A stretch of 64,000 bases of DNA from Dipetalonema caudispina (lineage: Eukaryota > Nematoda > Chromadorea > Rhabditida > Onchocercidae): NCBI GenBank assembly GCA_013365325.1, contig JABVXV010000028.1:124001-188000 (forward strand). Direction: 5' to 3'. Of the stretch, positions 1-11,753 are shown in pieces. The position numbers and the translations under genes are program-made. The notes under the pieces are model-generated. The model saw only the letters and a list, made by a program, of their open reading frames with translations. It was not told the origin of the DNA and made no database searches. How positions within the stretch are numbered: position 1 is the first letter of the stretch; every line of letters begins with the position of its first letter.

Positions 1-1426
1 TCAGGAGAATTGTCAGTTTTCAAAGCAGTGTGTAATTGGGCTGAAGCGGTACGTTTTAAATAGTGCTTAGTTGTTATCCTTGAAGGGACACTAAAGTCGT
101 TGATTTCAGGAATGTAAACGTCGTGGAATTGATGAAACATCAGAAAATAAACGGCTGGTTGTTGGCGATGTTCTCAATGATGTACGATTCCCGACGATGA
201 CCGTTGAGGAACTGGGTGAAGCAGGTGGAAAAATACGGGATTTCGTGTTCTAAAGTGGGAGGGTGAAGAAATGAATAAGTTGATAATGGAATAAATGGGA
301 CGGAATAAAAGAATGCGTAGATCAAATTTTTGTGATATGAGGGTGCATAAGATGGTCTGGAGTCATCTTTTATTAACAGATTAGACCTGAATTGAAATTT
401 TCAGTTTCATTTTGAGATAAATGAAGTCTTTATTGTTTTCAGCAAACTCTGGTCTTTTAAGTGATCTGGAAATTGGCATTCTTTTCCGTTATGTAACATC
501 CACGGTTCATGTGGGTATCGATTTGCCCTATCCCACACATGGTAAGTGGAATTATTGAATAAAATACAAACAGAACGATATGAGATATCTTTTTTTTAAA
601 TTTCTGTGGAGTAATGTTGATATAAATTATACGGCAAAATGTTAACTTTTAGAACGAAGAATTTTGAGTCGATCGCGGTATGTGGTGCGACGTTTTATGA
701 ATCTGAATAAGAACACATGCAAAAAACAGCGCAGTACAATTTGGTATGTTTTTAAATTATTCTCCAGGTAAACTCTCATTTTTGAGTAGATTACCTAGAT
801 ATTAGTACTTCAGGCTGAAATAATGAACAGTTGTAAATTGTTTCTAAGCATGATCAAAGAAGATTCTTCTTTTACGTAGTTTCGTTAGCTTCTCTGATTA
901 CCATATATCCTATTATGTCAGTTTTCTATTATATATCCCATTCAACTCTAAGTCTCGTTTTTGTGCTGCTGTTTCTTTTTTCTTTCTTTCTTCATTCTGT
1001 CTTCATTCTGTCTTTATTAGTCTGTTTTCTGAAGTATAATATTGCGGGATGTATGCTACAGGTTCAAAGAAAAATCTTCAGTTTTAGAAATTATAATGTG
1101 ATTGTGGTGCATGGGTTATTACCTCCAGCGATTGAAAGTGGAGTGTAAAACATTGCTCAAGCATTTCTGTGTAAATCTTGAAATATGCTTCTCGGGAAAC
1201 GGGTGCAAAAAATATTTATAATAATAATGATAATGATAGTGGCGATGATGATAATGATAATAATGATAATAATAATAATAATAATGACAATAATAATAAT
1301 GATAGTTGTAATAGCAATAATAGTGGTAATAGTAATAATAATTATGTGGTAATAATGACGATAGTACTAATGGTAATAATAATAATGATGATAATAATAA
1401 TAATAGTAATAACAATAATAATAATA

Positions 1427-1483
<57 letters not shown>

Positions 1484-1600
1484 GTAATAATGATAATAAT
1501 AATAATAATAATAATGATAATAATGATAATAATAATAATAATAATAATAACAATAATAATGATAATGATAATAATAATGATAATGATAATAATAATATTG

Positions 1601-1631
<31 letters not shown>

Positions 1632-1907
1632 CAATAATAGTAATAGCAATAATAATAATAGTAATAATAATAATAATAAAAATAATAATAATAATAGTAA
1701 TAGTAATGATAATAGTAGTAATAGTAGTAATAATAATAGTAGTAATAATATTGATAACAGTAATAATAATAATAAACGACAATAATAATAATAATAATAG
1801 TAATCATTGTAATGATAATAATAGTAATAATAAATGATAAATAATAATAAAAATAATAATAATAAATAATAATAATAAATAATGATAAAAAGTAATAACA
1901 ATAAGAA

Positions 1908-1950
<43 letters not shown>

Positions 1951-3829
1951 TAATTAATGACTAATAATTGTAATAATCAATAATAATAATAGTAATAACA
2001 ATGACAATGACCTTAATAGCAATGTTAGCAATATTAATAATAATTATTATTATTATGATAATAATAATAATATATATATGTGGTTACCCCCTTAAGATAC
2101 TGAAAAGTGCATGTTTTATAAAAAATTCAAGGTTCATTGTGAATCGCGAAATACTGGTGACAGCGCTTGGTATCTATGGCTTAGTACAGAATGAAACGAA
2201 TGCTGAGGGCAGCGAATGGGAAACGACCGTTGATGTTGAGGTTTATATATGTATATATATATATAACATTCCAATCAATAAATAATCAGTTTTATTTTAT
2301 TATTATACTTATTAATGACAATTTTTATCAAGGGTTCCCCAAAAATTTTCCGCGTTTGTAGAATATCTCTTACATCGGTAACGCATCTGCGCTTGCTGTT
2401 GTGATATTGCCGCCTGTAGATAGTTCAGGTGTTTGCCATTGCGATTCTGATCTGGATTTTAGAAAATCTTTTGAGTGATGTCTGGTTTGCATAGCAATGG
2501 CATTAACTGAAGAGAGTGTGTGCATTCTTATCTTCAAAGAACAGAGTTTGTCAGCTATATGAAATGCTTTCAGTAATTGAAAACTGGAGATTTGCAAGCG
2601 AATTCGCAAGATACGGTCATATACTAAAAAATCTGCTTATGTTTTATTGCCAGTCGCTATATTCCATTTCATGTTATGTAAAAATTACGACTAGTAAATA
2701 TAGGAACCCTTTCGCAAGTTTCTAAAAAAGATATTGCGAAATAAAGCTAAGCGGAGAACGGTGCATTTATTTCTACGCAAATCGCAATTGTGGTCTTGAT
2801 TCTATCCTGATTTTTATGGGGTCATGCATTCTGTCATTGCAGAAGAACAGAACAAGAAAACGTTTCAATATGAATTAACGAAAACATAACATTTTGATAA
2901 ATGTGTTTCGATCAAATTTTATCCTATCTCTTTTAGAAGTTAATTTTACAGCCTTCTGTTCTTATTGCATATGGAAAAGCTGCCTCTGCGGTTTCCACTT
3001 TTTGGGATTTCAAAATTATCTTTGTTTTCCTCAGAAATCTGAATGTTTTGATAGGTTGCTGCTTCTGGTCAGACAAAGGCAACTGATTTTGCAACTGCAA
3101 CGCTGAAAGGTACATATGGTGATGGGCGCGCCTTTACTGCACATTTTAAAAAACCTGCACGAGTTGTTGCAAATGTACCGTATAGAGCAACGGTGATATT
3201 CAAGGTTTGATTCATCAACTCTTCATTTTTCAAAGTACAAAAATCAAAATCTGTAATTGAGATTAAATGCAATAATATCTCGACTTATTTGAGATTAATC
3301 TGAGTGTATGAAATTAATTTTGTTAAATCTACAGTCCCTATTATTTAAATTAATGTAAAAACACTTTGTTTCTAGGAAGAAGTTGAAACATTTGCGGGAG
3401 GCAATGGTCAGGAAGATATCCTTGTTTATGTCGGATCGGGTGGTGCTGTTGAACAAAGCTGTACTGGTACCACCCCAGCAGTTGATCAATCTTCCGTAGC
3501 AATGTTCGCCTTTCACAACGATGATCCAAATGGTATACGTCGAGGTATGACACGTGGTCCTGCTGTGTACACCGATGCTATCGGTACGATTCATCATCCA
3601 TTTCAAACAGATTTATATTTGTCCTTCTTATTTTGCAGTTAGCTACTTGGAAATTCTGTTTGCAGGTGGACTCAGTATTTGACAAACGTATTTTTCAGGA
3701 GGTTTTTACAATCGACCTACTAATAATGTTGCACCAGTATATTCTGAAGGATGCCTTTACGAAGGGCAAATTCCAGAAATTCATTTTATGGCACCAATGG
3801 AAGTGAAAAAAGAAGTTTCAGATGTGTAA
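1..3829 (+). CDS. BTB-BACK-PHR domain protein, BTBD3/BTBD6 type (3' part; 5' end outside window)
   Basis: Eight phase-consistent exons: 1-48, 110-224, 443-541, 653-743, 2132-2240, 3073-3204, 3376-3583, 3699-3829 (stop TAA), about 311 residues. The first exons carry the end of a BACK domain (VFKAVCNWAEA, then ECKRRG, VRFPTMTVEEL), matching the family pattern VFEAVLNWAEAEC and VRIPTMTLEEF. Exons 5-8 form a PHR-like beta domain: FIVNREILVTALGIYG at its start and EGQIPEIHFMAP near the C-terminus, where relatives have GGQIPELIFY. Members of this family are usually cullin-3 ubiquitin-ligase substrate adaptors; the BTB domain that would bind cullin-3 lies upstream of the window. The PHR region is longer than in human BTBD6 because exons 7-8 add a Gly/Asn-rich stretch. 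The acceptor at 2131 was chosen because it gives a gapless alignment and the right phase. Confidence 0.85.
1215..2080. repeat. Large imperfect (TAA/ATT)n microsatellite in an intron
   Basis: About 0.85 kb of AAT/AAC/AGT/GAT triplets dominated by TAA, lying wholly inside the 744-2131 intron of the BTB-PHR gene. Three-base periodicity removes stop codons in several frames on both strands, giving long false reading frames of poly-Asn, poly-Ile, poly-Leu and poly-Tyr. The repeat is interrupted (GAT, AGT and AAC variants, frame slips near 1836-1900), which points to an old, diverging array. It ends in a short TA run next to the exon. Confidence 0.95.
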
Positions 3830-6120
3830 AGGTTTGAAATTGAAGTACTCTTTAAATTATTGTAATTTTTTCTCCAAATAACATTTGCTCCTAACGCTTG
3901 GTGGGGTTGTAATGAATGTGTTTTCTGGATGGGAGATCTCAAATTTCCAAACTAGTTAACCTACCAGTAAAACTTTCCTTCTTCCAAACTACAAGGTTTT
4001 GTATCTCGCGCGTTATCTTGATAAACTTCCATACCAGTTTGTTTTATCATTCTGAACCGTGTTGTTACTATCTTTTAGGAATCCTTTTTCATCCCATCTG
4101 AATGACTGTTAAATACTTTTTGAAAAGTTTATTGTTTTTTCCAATAACCCGTTCTATTGGACATGTTTCCTTTTTTCACTGCTGAGCTATTTATTTCCTG
4201 CTGTAATGTTTCAGTGATCATAAAAATTTTATTAAACTTTTGGTTGAAGAATAAATTATTGGAGGCTGTCCTGCAAAGATAGGAGATCAGATGTTGAGTT
4301 TCCAGCATTTTATTTGCGAATTATTACTACAAATTAGGCTAAGTAATAATTGGGGTATGTTACGTTATGGATGCTATCGTGAAAGATTTTTTGTGATGGA
4401 AGAAATTTGTGGAGACGAGCCCTGTTTCGTCGTGTATCATAGACAAATACTTGAATAAAGGTTTTATTGAATAACAAAGGAATTAATACCAGTAGACGTT
4501 ACAATGTAATTTGGAAAAGCTGCGGTAAGTTAGAAGAAACGGTTTGATGTGAAAGTGACTGATTATGGAAGTTACCATTATGATTCTAACTCATATATAT
4601 ATATATATATGTATGGAGTGGAAGTGGTCTGCAATTGTTACAATCGTATCGTAAGCATGGAGAATAAGCTAAATGATTCATTTTAAACAATTTGTAAGAC
4701 TAATTAATTCAATGAGGAATGAAACACAGGTTACTTCAATTATTTAGATATGTATTATTTCATTCTCGCGACATTTATTCAAATTTTGCGACAGATGCAA
4801 TAATTAAATCATTTGTTTATCTGAATGAGAGATATTATATTAGAATTCCACCACTTTTGTCATGTCATAGGTGATATGGAATTCTTCAAATTATGAATTA
4901 TATCTATACAGTACGACCATAAATTTCTCTTTCTCACGGAGGTCGGATTTAATCGCGACTATGTTGTAGGAGAAGGGATTGAAATGCACAAAGCATTTAT
5001 AGGCTGTGCCTGAAAAATATGACGGCAAAAAATCCTTTTAGAGTTGGGGTTCTGTAGATGTCATTTTTCCAAGATCTATTAGTACATCGGAAAATCCCGA
5101 TTTCAGTTTCATTCTTCGTCATCATAGCAACTAGTTTTATAAACGTAGACTAGTACTCTAGTTTGCTAATATCCTCCGAGACTTTCCTGGCAAGGTGTTT
5201 TTTTTTTTTTTTTGCTTTCACTTTTTGACTTTGACCTTGCTGGAAAATGTTATGTGAGTCAGTACTAATAAGAGATGAAAGTGATTTAAATAATATGATA
5301 CGCATTTGATGAAAGGATCTTTCTGTCACATATAATTGCGGTTAACGTAGTACTGGCATTCGCGATCGCTGTGCTGGAAAGAATGAGAAAAAAAATTCAC
5401 AATATGTAAAGTGACATTCATATAATGGTAAAAGGGATCTGAACCAATGGTCGCAACAGAATCTTTAATCTTTATTTTCTTCTGGGTAATGTTTCAGTTT
5501 TTTCGCATACGGAGTATTTAATTCAGCCATCGAAGAGGGATGGTTGCTAATCGGATTTTAGACTGTAAAGGTTTGAAAAATTGTTTGATTTGATTCATAT
5601 GAGAACTTTTCTGACTTTTTCAAGTAATGTTTTTGCATGATGATTTGCAGTCTTGGAAGAGAATTCGTGAATGATCTCCCGAAGTTTGATGCAAAAATGT
5701 CTAATCCATTTTCTGCACAATAAATTATATTGAAGAGTCTGAAGTCTATGATGATTTGTATTTCATTTTAAATTGCATCATCAAACATTTAAACTAAAAG
5801 TCAACAATAACGTAATTTGTGACACATATTCATCGGGAAGAAATAAATGCAAAATCTTTCTCTTTTAAAGTTTTGATTGTTTTCGAACGTTCACTTTCAA
5901 AAAGTCTGAAAATAACTATCTTGAAATATGAATTAGTAATCAAGAATCATCTGTTAAAATGGGTTAAACCATGTTAGACGATAGTACCAATCTTTGTATA
6001 TTCCAACAATAAAGGATACGGATACGAGGAAGATGTATGCGATGAAAGATCATTTACACTTGTATTTTGCCATTTTGTTACAATTAAGCAAAATGCAAAA
6101 GTGATCAAACATGGAGAACT
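3830..6120. other. Intergenic region between two convergent genes
   Basis: AT-rich sequence between the stop of the + strand BTB-PHR gene and the stop of the - strand cysteine-rich gene. It contains a (TA)n tract at 4592-4610, a T-run near 5200-5213 and scattered AATAAA-like motifs (for example near 4249 and 5721) that could serve 3' ends from either side. No exon with convincing splice sites or family similarity was seen. Confidence 0.6.
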
Positions 6121-9100
6121 TTACCTTTTAAAACGCCTCATTTCCATAACTGATTCTTTGCAATCATCCCTTCCAGCGCAGCAGAAAACTTTGACTGCTT
6201 CAGCTGCATGTAAGAATTCAATTGGTACTCCCAGATTGTACAATGCATTGATTAAACAAATCTGTAAGTAACGAATTTAATATTTCTCTCGTATGATCTG
6301 AGTCGATTTTTTGAAAATTCAACAACTAGCATTCATTTCTTCAACTTCTATCTCTCAACTTTCCCATCAATGTGACTGATGATCGAGTTCAAACAAACAT
6401 TGGCAAGTTTATGACGTTCAAATTTCTTCGTCAGTGGTTGAGCACAACCGCCTTCCACTTTTCCATTCTTCATATCGGCAATATAGTAACAAACCACTTT
6501 GTGACCAGTTGCCAATGAACATATATCACGTGTACCGTCTAATGACAAACAGTACTCACGTTTCTGTAAAAATAAAATTGACTTTTGAAATGATATGGAG
6601 AGGAATGGCAAGACATGTGACACGTGAAGAAATCCCATGTAAATAATGATTTTAATGGAATTTCAATAATATATAGTGATGCTAAAGGATGGAAAATATT
6701 GATCTGTCCAACTTTTTATTTTTTGTAAATAAAAGAGAAATTATTCAAATTGACCTGAAGAATTTTTTTGGAATAATATACGCTAGTTTTCCCTATATGA
6801 TATTTCTCGCTTATAAAATTACATGGCTTATCAACAGTAGAAGTGCAGCAACAAATCGTTGATGTTTCTCCTTCAAAACTATCAATGATGAAACTGCGAC
6901 AGGCTCGGTAAAGTAAGTGAGAATTGAATTTTCCATTCTTCCAATATTGAATAATTAATTTCAATTAGTACTTAATTCATTACATCATATTTTGCGAATG
7001 TTTTATTTTTCCGAAATTCATTATTTCTAGCTGTGATACATCATGATAGTTATTCTTATTAAAATGTTGTGAAGCTCATTAATCATTTACGACAGTAACC
7101 TACCATAAGTGCAAATTAAGGAGTAAATAATAACCATTATCTTGTGTCTTCATAAAACAATATGCAAACATTGTATTATTGAAGTATCGAATTTTGGTCT
7201 TCAATCTATGTGCGCATATTTTCCCCGTCGGAAGCATTTTGTCTTCTAGCATAAAATCGCGTCTGTTTACGAAGTCTATAATATTAATGTGATAGTAAAT
7301 ATCGGAAAACTATATAATATTTGAAAAATTATTTTTATTTTAGATGAAATCATTCAGAAATCGAATGAAAAGGATGGAAAAGGATATGATGGAATTTGTA
7401 ATAATTTTTCGGTTTCAAATAATGTCCACAACTTTTTGTATAATTTTCCAAAAAGAATATTTTGAAATTAACCAAGGCCTCGGCCATATGTTTCCTCATA
7501 ACACCATGTAGTTTCCAATGATCGATTTTGGGTAACTTCTTGATCGATATAATCTTTTAAATAACACAATCTACCATACTGAACACTTAACGATGATATG
7601 CATGACAAATTACAATTACAATCATCTTAATGAATGTGATAGTGATAATATATCTTCGAAATAAAACGAAGTATTATTACATTTCAAGCGGATAAATCAT
7701 TGTTCCGATGACTAACGAAATAAAAATCTCAATCCGTCGAAAGTGTTCAACTTTTGAATTCTTAACTTTATTCTAAGAACTTTTTGCAAGTTTCTAACAA
7801 TTAGATTATAGCTATTCAGAACATCAAAGGACTATAAAATCCTGCTGATAATATCCTATTCAAAATTCCATTTGAGCAACTTATTTTGATACAAACGTGA
7901 ATAGACACTGCGGAATACATTCCTATGATCTGTGTTTCACCCTGAAGCGATTTTGATCACTTCAAAACAGTATAGATAATTTGCTATAGTTAAACATTGA
8001 AAATTGATAGAGAAAATAAAATGAACTTTTTTTTTGTAGTAGTCAAAATAATAAGTTCGATTATTGTCAATCTTTTCAATTAAATTAGCATCACATCTCG
8101 GCTCTATATTTCCATTACATTTTAATACTCCCACTGTCCAAGCTTTTACAGCCTTTGTAATACGATCGATTTCTGCTTTGCTAGCATTAATTTCGGTACA
8201 ACACTTTGTCCATGCTGTAATAATTTCCTGATCAACACTTTTTGATCTTATAGTGATTTAATATCAATTAACATTCCCTATATTTCATTCCGCTTTATAC
8301 ATTTGTAGATGATCGTTGTAGAACGTTTCAGATATCTCATAATTCAAAATGGTAAAAACTAGGCAAAATATTTCAAAATAAGGGGAGATAAAAAAAAAGA
8401 AAAGAAAGAGACAAAGTGAAGTGGTGGATTTGTAAACACGATTATTGTAAGCTGATCTATTAAACAATTTATTACCCACATTCTACAGTCGTATATTCAT
8501 GATACTAAGACTACAGTAAAATTCAATAATCAGCCAGCTAATCCATCTCATCCTACTCTTCCTAACTCTCATTCTATTATCTTGCTTTGAAATATGTTTG
8601 ATTTTCTCACCAGAGATTTGAATTTGTTAAGACAGTTAAAAAAATTAGCGCTTATCAGTGATTTTTCATAAAATAAACCTCTTTGAAAAAGAAAATTCTA
8701 TCAAATAATCTTTCTATATTATATGAAATATATAACAAATATTTAAATTGTTCAATATAGAATCAAAAATAATGCTTAGTAATTTTTTATTTTTAACAAA
8801 AAACGAATATGACATCATACTGTTTTCGTGATTTTTTTGTTCAAAAATATCGGCTACAATCAGTTCTTCTTTGCTACTATAAATTTCTTCCGCTGATCGT
8901 TCAAATTCCATATTATAGCCTCAAATAATATAGAAACATAATATGACTATATTAGATTAGGCTATTTTTTGTTTTGCTTCTGAAAGAGTTTTGGAGCTGA
9001 AAATTTCTTCGACACTGATTAGTGATATTTGATAGATATAGCAAGTAATTGCTCAATTAATTTCATTTTCACATTTCATTAAACCAACCATATATGAGAT

Positions 9101-11753
9101 TCAAAGGTTTCATCAGACTGAAATCATAGTAGACGATACAATTACTAGCATAGATATCAGCGGAAAAGATGTGTTGTAGTACATGTCGATAAGCGCACTT
9201 TGTTAGCTCATAACCGTTGATAAGAAGACTTTGACCAAATTCCTTAATTTCATTTAGAAAATTCCTAAATCTTGAAAATTAATTTAGCACATTTAATAAG
9301 GAATGTTTCATATGAGAGTACTACTTACGGTTTTGATATTGCACATATTATCTTCCCTATTATCACAACAACACAACACCTGCAACAACATTTGTATTAT
9401 CTTGTAGAAAATCAGATGAAACCTTGAGTGATAAAAGTTTAGAAATAAAATTTGGATTCTTATATTAGAGAGCTATAAACAACCACAAACTATTTGCTAC
9501 TTTTCAAGTCCTATTTTGTTTCCATAGCGATTGGATAGTAGTTTCTGATTAACTTCAAATCAATTAACTAAAACTCAAAAATCAAATAACTGGATGACTC
9601 TAAATGAGCAAAAAATGTAAGAAATATCTATAGTCCTCTGAATCCTTATCTTGTCTAATGTTTTTATCCCAATACAGGAAATTTGCAGAGTTAGTCTTTT
9701 TATAGAAATAGGTTGAATGTTGAATCGGATCTTCCGGAAATCAGTAATCAAGAAAAAGAAAAAAAGCACAATTGATACTTTCAACGTCTGTGATACATTA
9801 ACTGGAAAAGGTTCCACCAATGGACACATCTTCGGACAGCTTTCAGTAGCAAAACATCGTGTGGAATGACTCTCCGAGATATACTGATAACACTGGTGAG
9901 TGTTTGTCGGTACACCGTATGAAGTATCAATCAAATGGACTGTTTCTTTATCGGTTATGTTTAGTTCAAAAGATGTAAAGCAGCTCTAAATTCAGAAACA
10001 GAATGAACTGAATACAAAAGAAAATGCTGATTGGGATTCTTTGGTTACTCGAGTGATACTCATAGCCTGATCTGATCAGCCAAAAAATACAGGCATTCAA
10101 TAGAGTAAAAAGCTTTTGTCGTATAAGTTATTTACAAAATTAGCAAACTTATGCGAGCATTTTAGTACAATGCGTTACTTGATTATATTTTATTAGTCTT
10201 TTGAAGATGGCCAAGCAACAATTCATTCTGACTAATTCCATTTGCAGGTTAAAATGCCGATGATTCGGATAACCTAAGAGATAACTGAGAGATGTTTTCT
10301 TCAACTACCGAAAAAAAAAAAAAGAATTTTTTTCCTAATTCCTCTACCTCTATCAAAAAAAAAAAAGGTTATTTAGTCGATTATTATTAAATTGTTCATA
10401 AGCGTCACTATTTTAAAAAAAGATGTGAAATAATTAGCAAAAGAAACTCACACTTGCAAGAGGCAAAGATTGAAGTGTAGTATTAATAATTTCCTCAACG
10501 CCATTTTCTATTATTTTACTTCTGTTGGCACATATATGCATTTCACCATCTAATGGTATCGTGCAATTATGACGAAAACGCCAATAGCAACAACAGTGTA
10601 TTTCATAATCGTTATTTTTATATCGTGTGATACAATGTCCATCAGATATGAATTCACTCTAAATGAAATGACCATTTGATGGTCTCTTTCAATGAAACTC
10701 ATAAAATTGATTAGCGATTGATTTAAAAAAAAAGGAATGGATGTTGATGATTAGGTAATATCAGGCTTAAATAATTCCGTGGTAAATTTGTAGGAGTCTG
10801 CATACTGAAATTTGATAAGGATATTTTTAACCGTTAAGGATGCTTGTACCTACCAAATGCTACCCAAACACTTGATAGTAATGCCGAAATTTGTAGTTTT
10901 TGGGTTTGTGCTATGTTAAAGTGGTACACCTATATTGCTAACAAGTTCAGAAAAAATGATAAAATAGTAGTAATTACTAAATTTTCAACTTACTAAACAT
11001 CAATATGGAATCATTTTAAGTAATTCATAGTACTTATCTGCCTTTAGTACTTATCTATTCTGAACAGCTACGCATGAAAGATTTTCAAAATAAAAAGAAA
11101 ATATAATGGAAAAAGATCGCTATTGATGAATTGTTGAATCGGCAGAAAGTAACGTAAACGGAAACTGGAAAAAGTCATTTGTAGGAAAAATATTCTTGGG
11201 CTCACTATTGATAATTGAAGAGCGATACATTGTTGAGGCGCAGTAAGTAACTTCTTAAATTATTATAATCATTATTATAATCGTTGAGAAACCTTGGAAA
11301 GAGTTTGATCAGATTGTGAACCAAACCGATACGGATTACAAATCATATCATAAGTGCCAAATATCTGCAACAAATAACAAACACTGATCTATTTATCAGT
11401 ATGCCAATAAAAACGGTTCAATTTAGTAGCAAAAAATTATCCTTTGAATTTTTTCCTGATACATTAATAAATTTTAATTAAAACATTGCTTCCTTGTTGA
11501 AATTGTGGGGGGAATAAGTATAACATTATCTTTGACATTTCTAAATTCAAAAACTAACCTATCTTTTGCACCTCTAATTCACAACTATGAACTGTAAAAA
11601 TTAATTACTTCAAAATGAAGCTAAACATTACGATACATTTTTACGTTTGCTTTGATCCAAGAATGCATAAATAGCAAATCCAGCGTAAATGTTTGTTGTT
11701 GAATAACTATCTAAGTGAAATGTACATGGCGCATAGAATGGATAGCTAACTAT
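6121..11753 (-). CDS. Cysteine-rich multi-module, probably secreted nematode protein (5' end not located)
   Basis: Minus-strand exons read from high to low coordinates: 11753-11637, 11364-11293, 10658-10452, 9985-9779, 9379-9329, about 9240-9075, 8227-8027, about 6950-6755, 6563-6360, 6261-6121 (TAA). Most are a whole number of codons (117, 72, 207, 207, 51, 201, 204 nt), so modules could be gained or lost without a frameshift. Repeated motifs are seen: CCCYWRFRHNCT, CCCDNREDNMCN, CCCTSTVDKPCN, FCCAGRDDCK. This clustered-cysteine CCC...CN ending resembles nematode extracellular modules such as the ET module, an inference not checked by profile. N-glycosylation sequons (NRT, NVS, NTT) fit secretion. 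No signal peptide was found: the first exon is missing, and exons between 9.07 and 8.23 kb and between 8.03 and 6.95 kb are probably incomplete. Confidence 0.6.

Noticed and set aside
140..325. Minus-strand 61-codon open frame
   Set aside because: It is antisense to a BACK-domain exon (110-224) that aligns with BTBD3/6 proteins on the + strand.
1119..1901. Long open frames (up to 260 codons) of poly-Leu/Tyr or poly-Asn/Ile on both strands
   Set aside because: They arise from the triplet repeat alone. Several frames on both strands are open at once, and the repeat is inside an intron.
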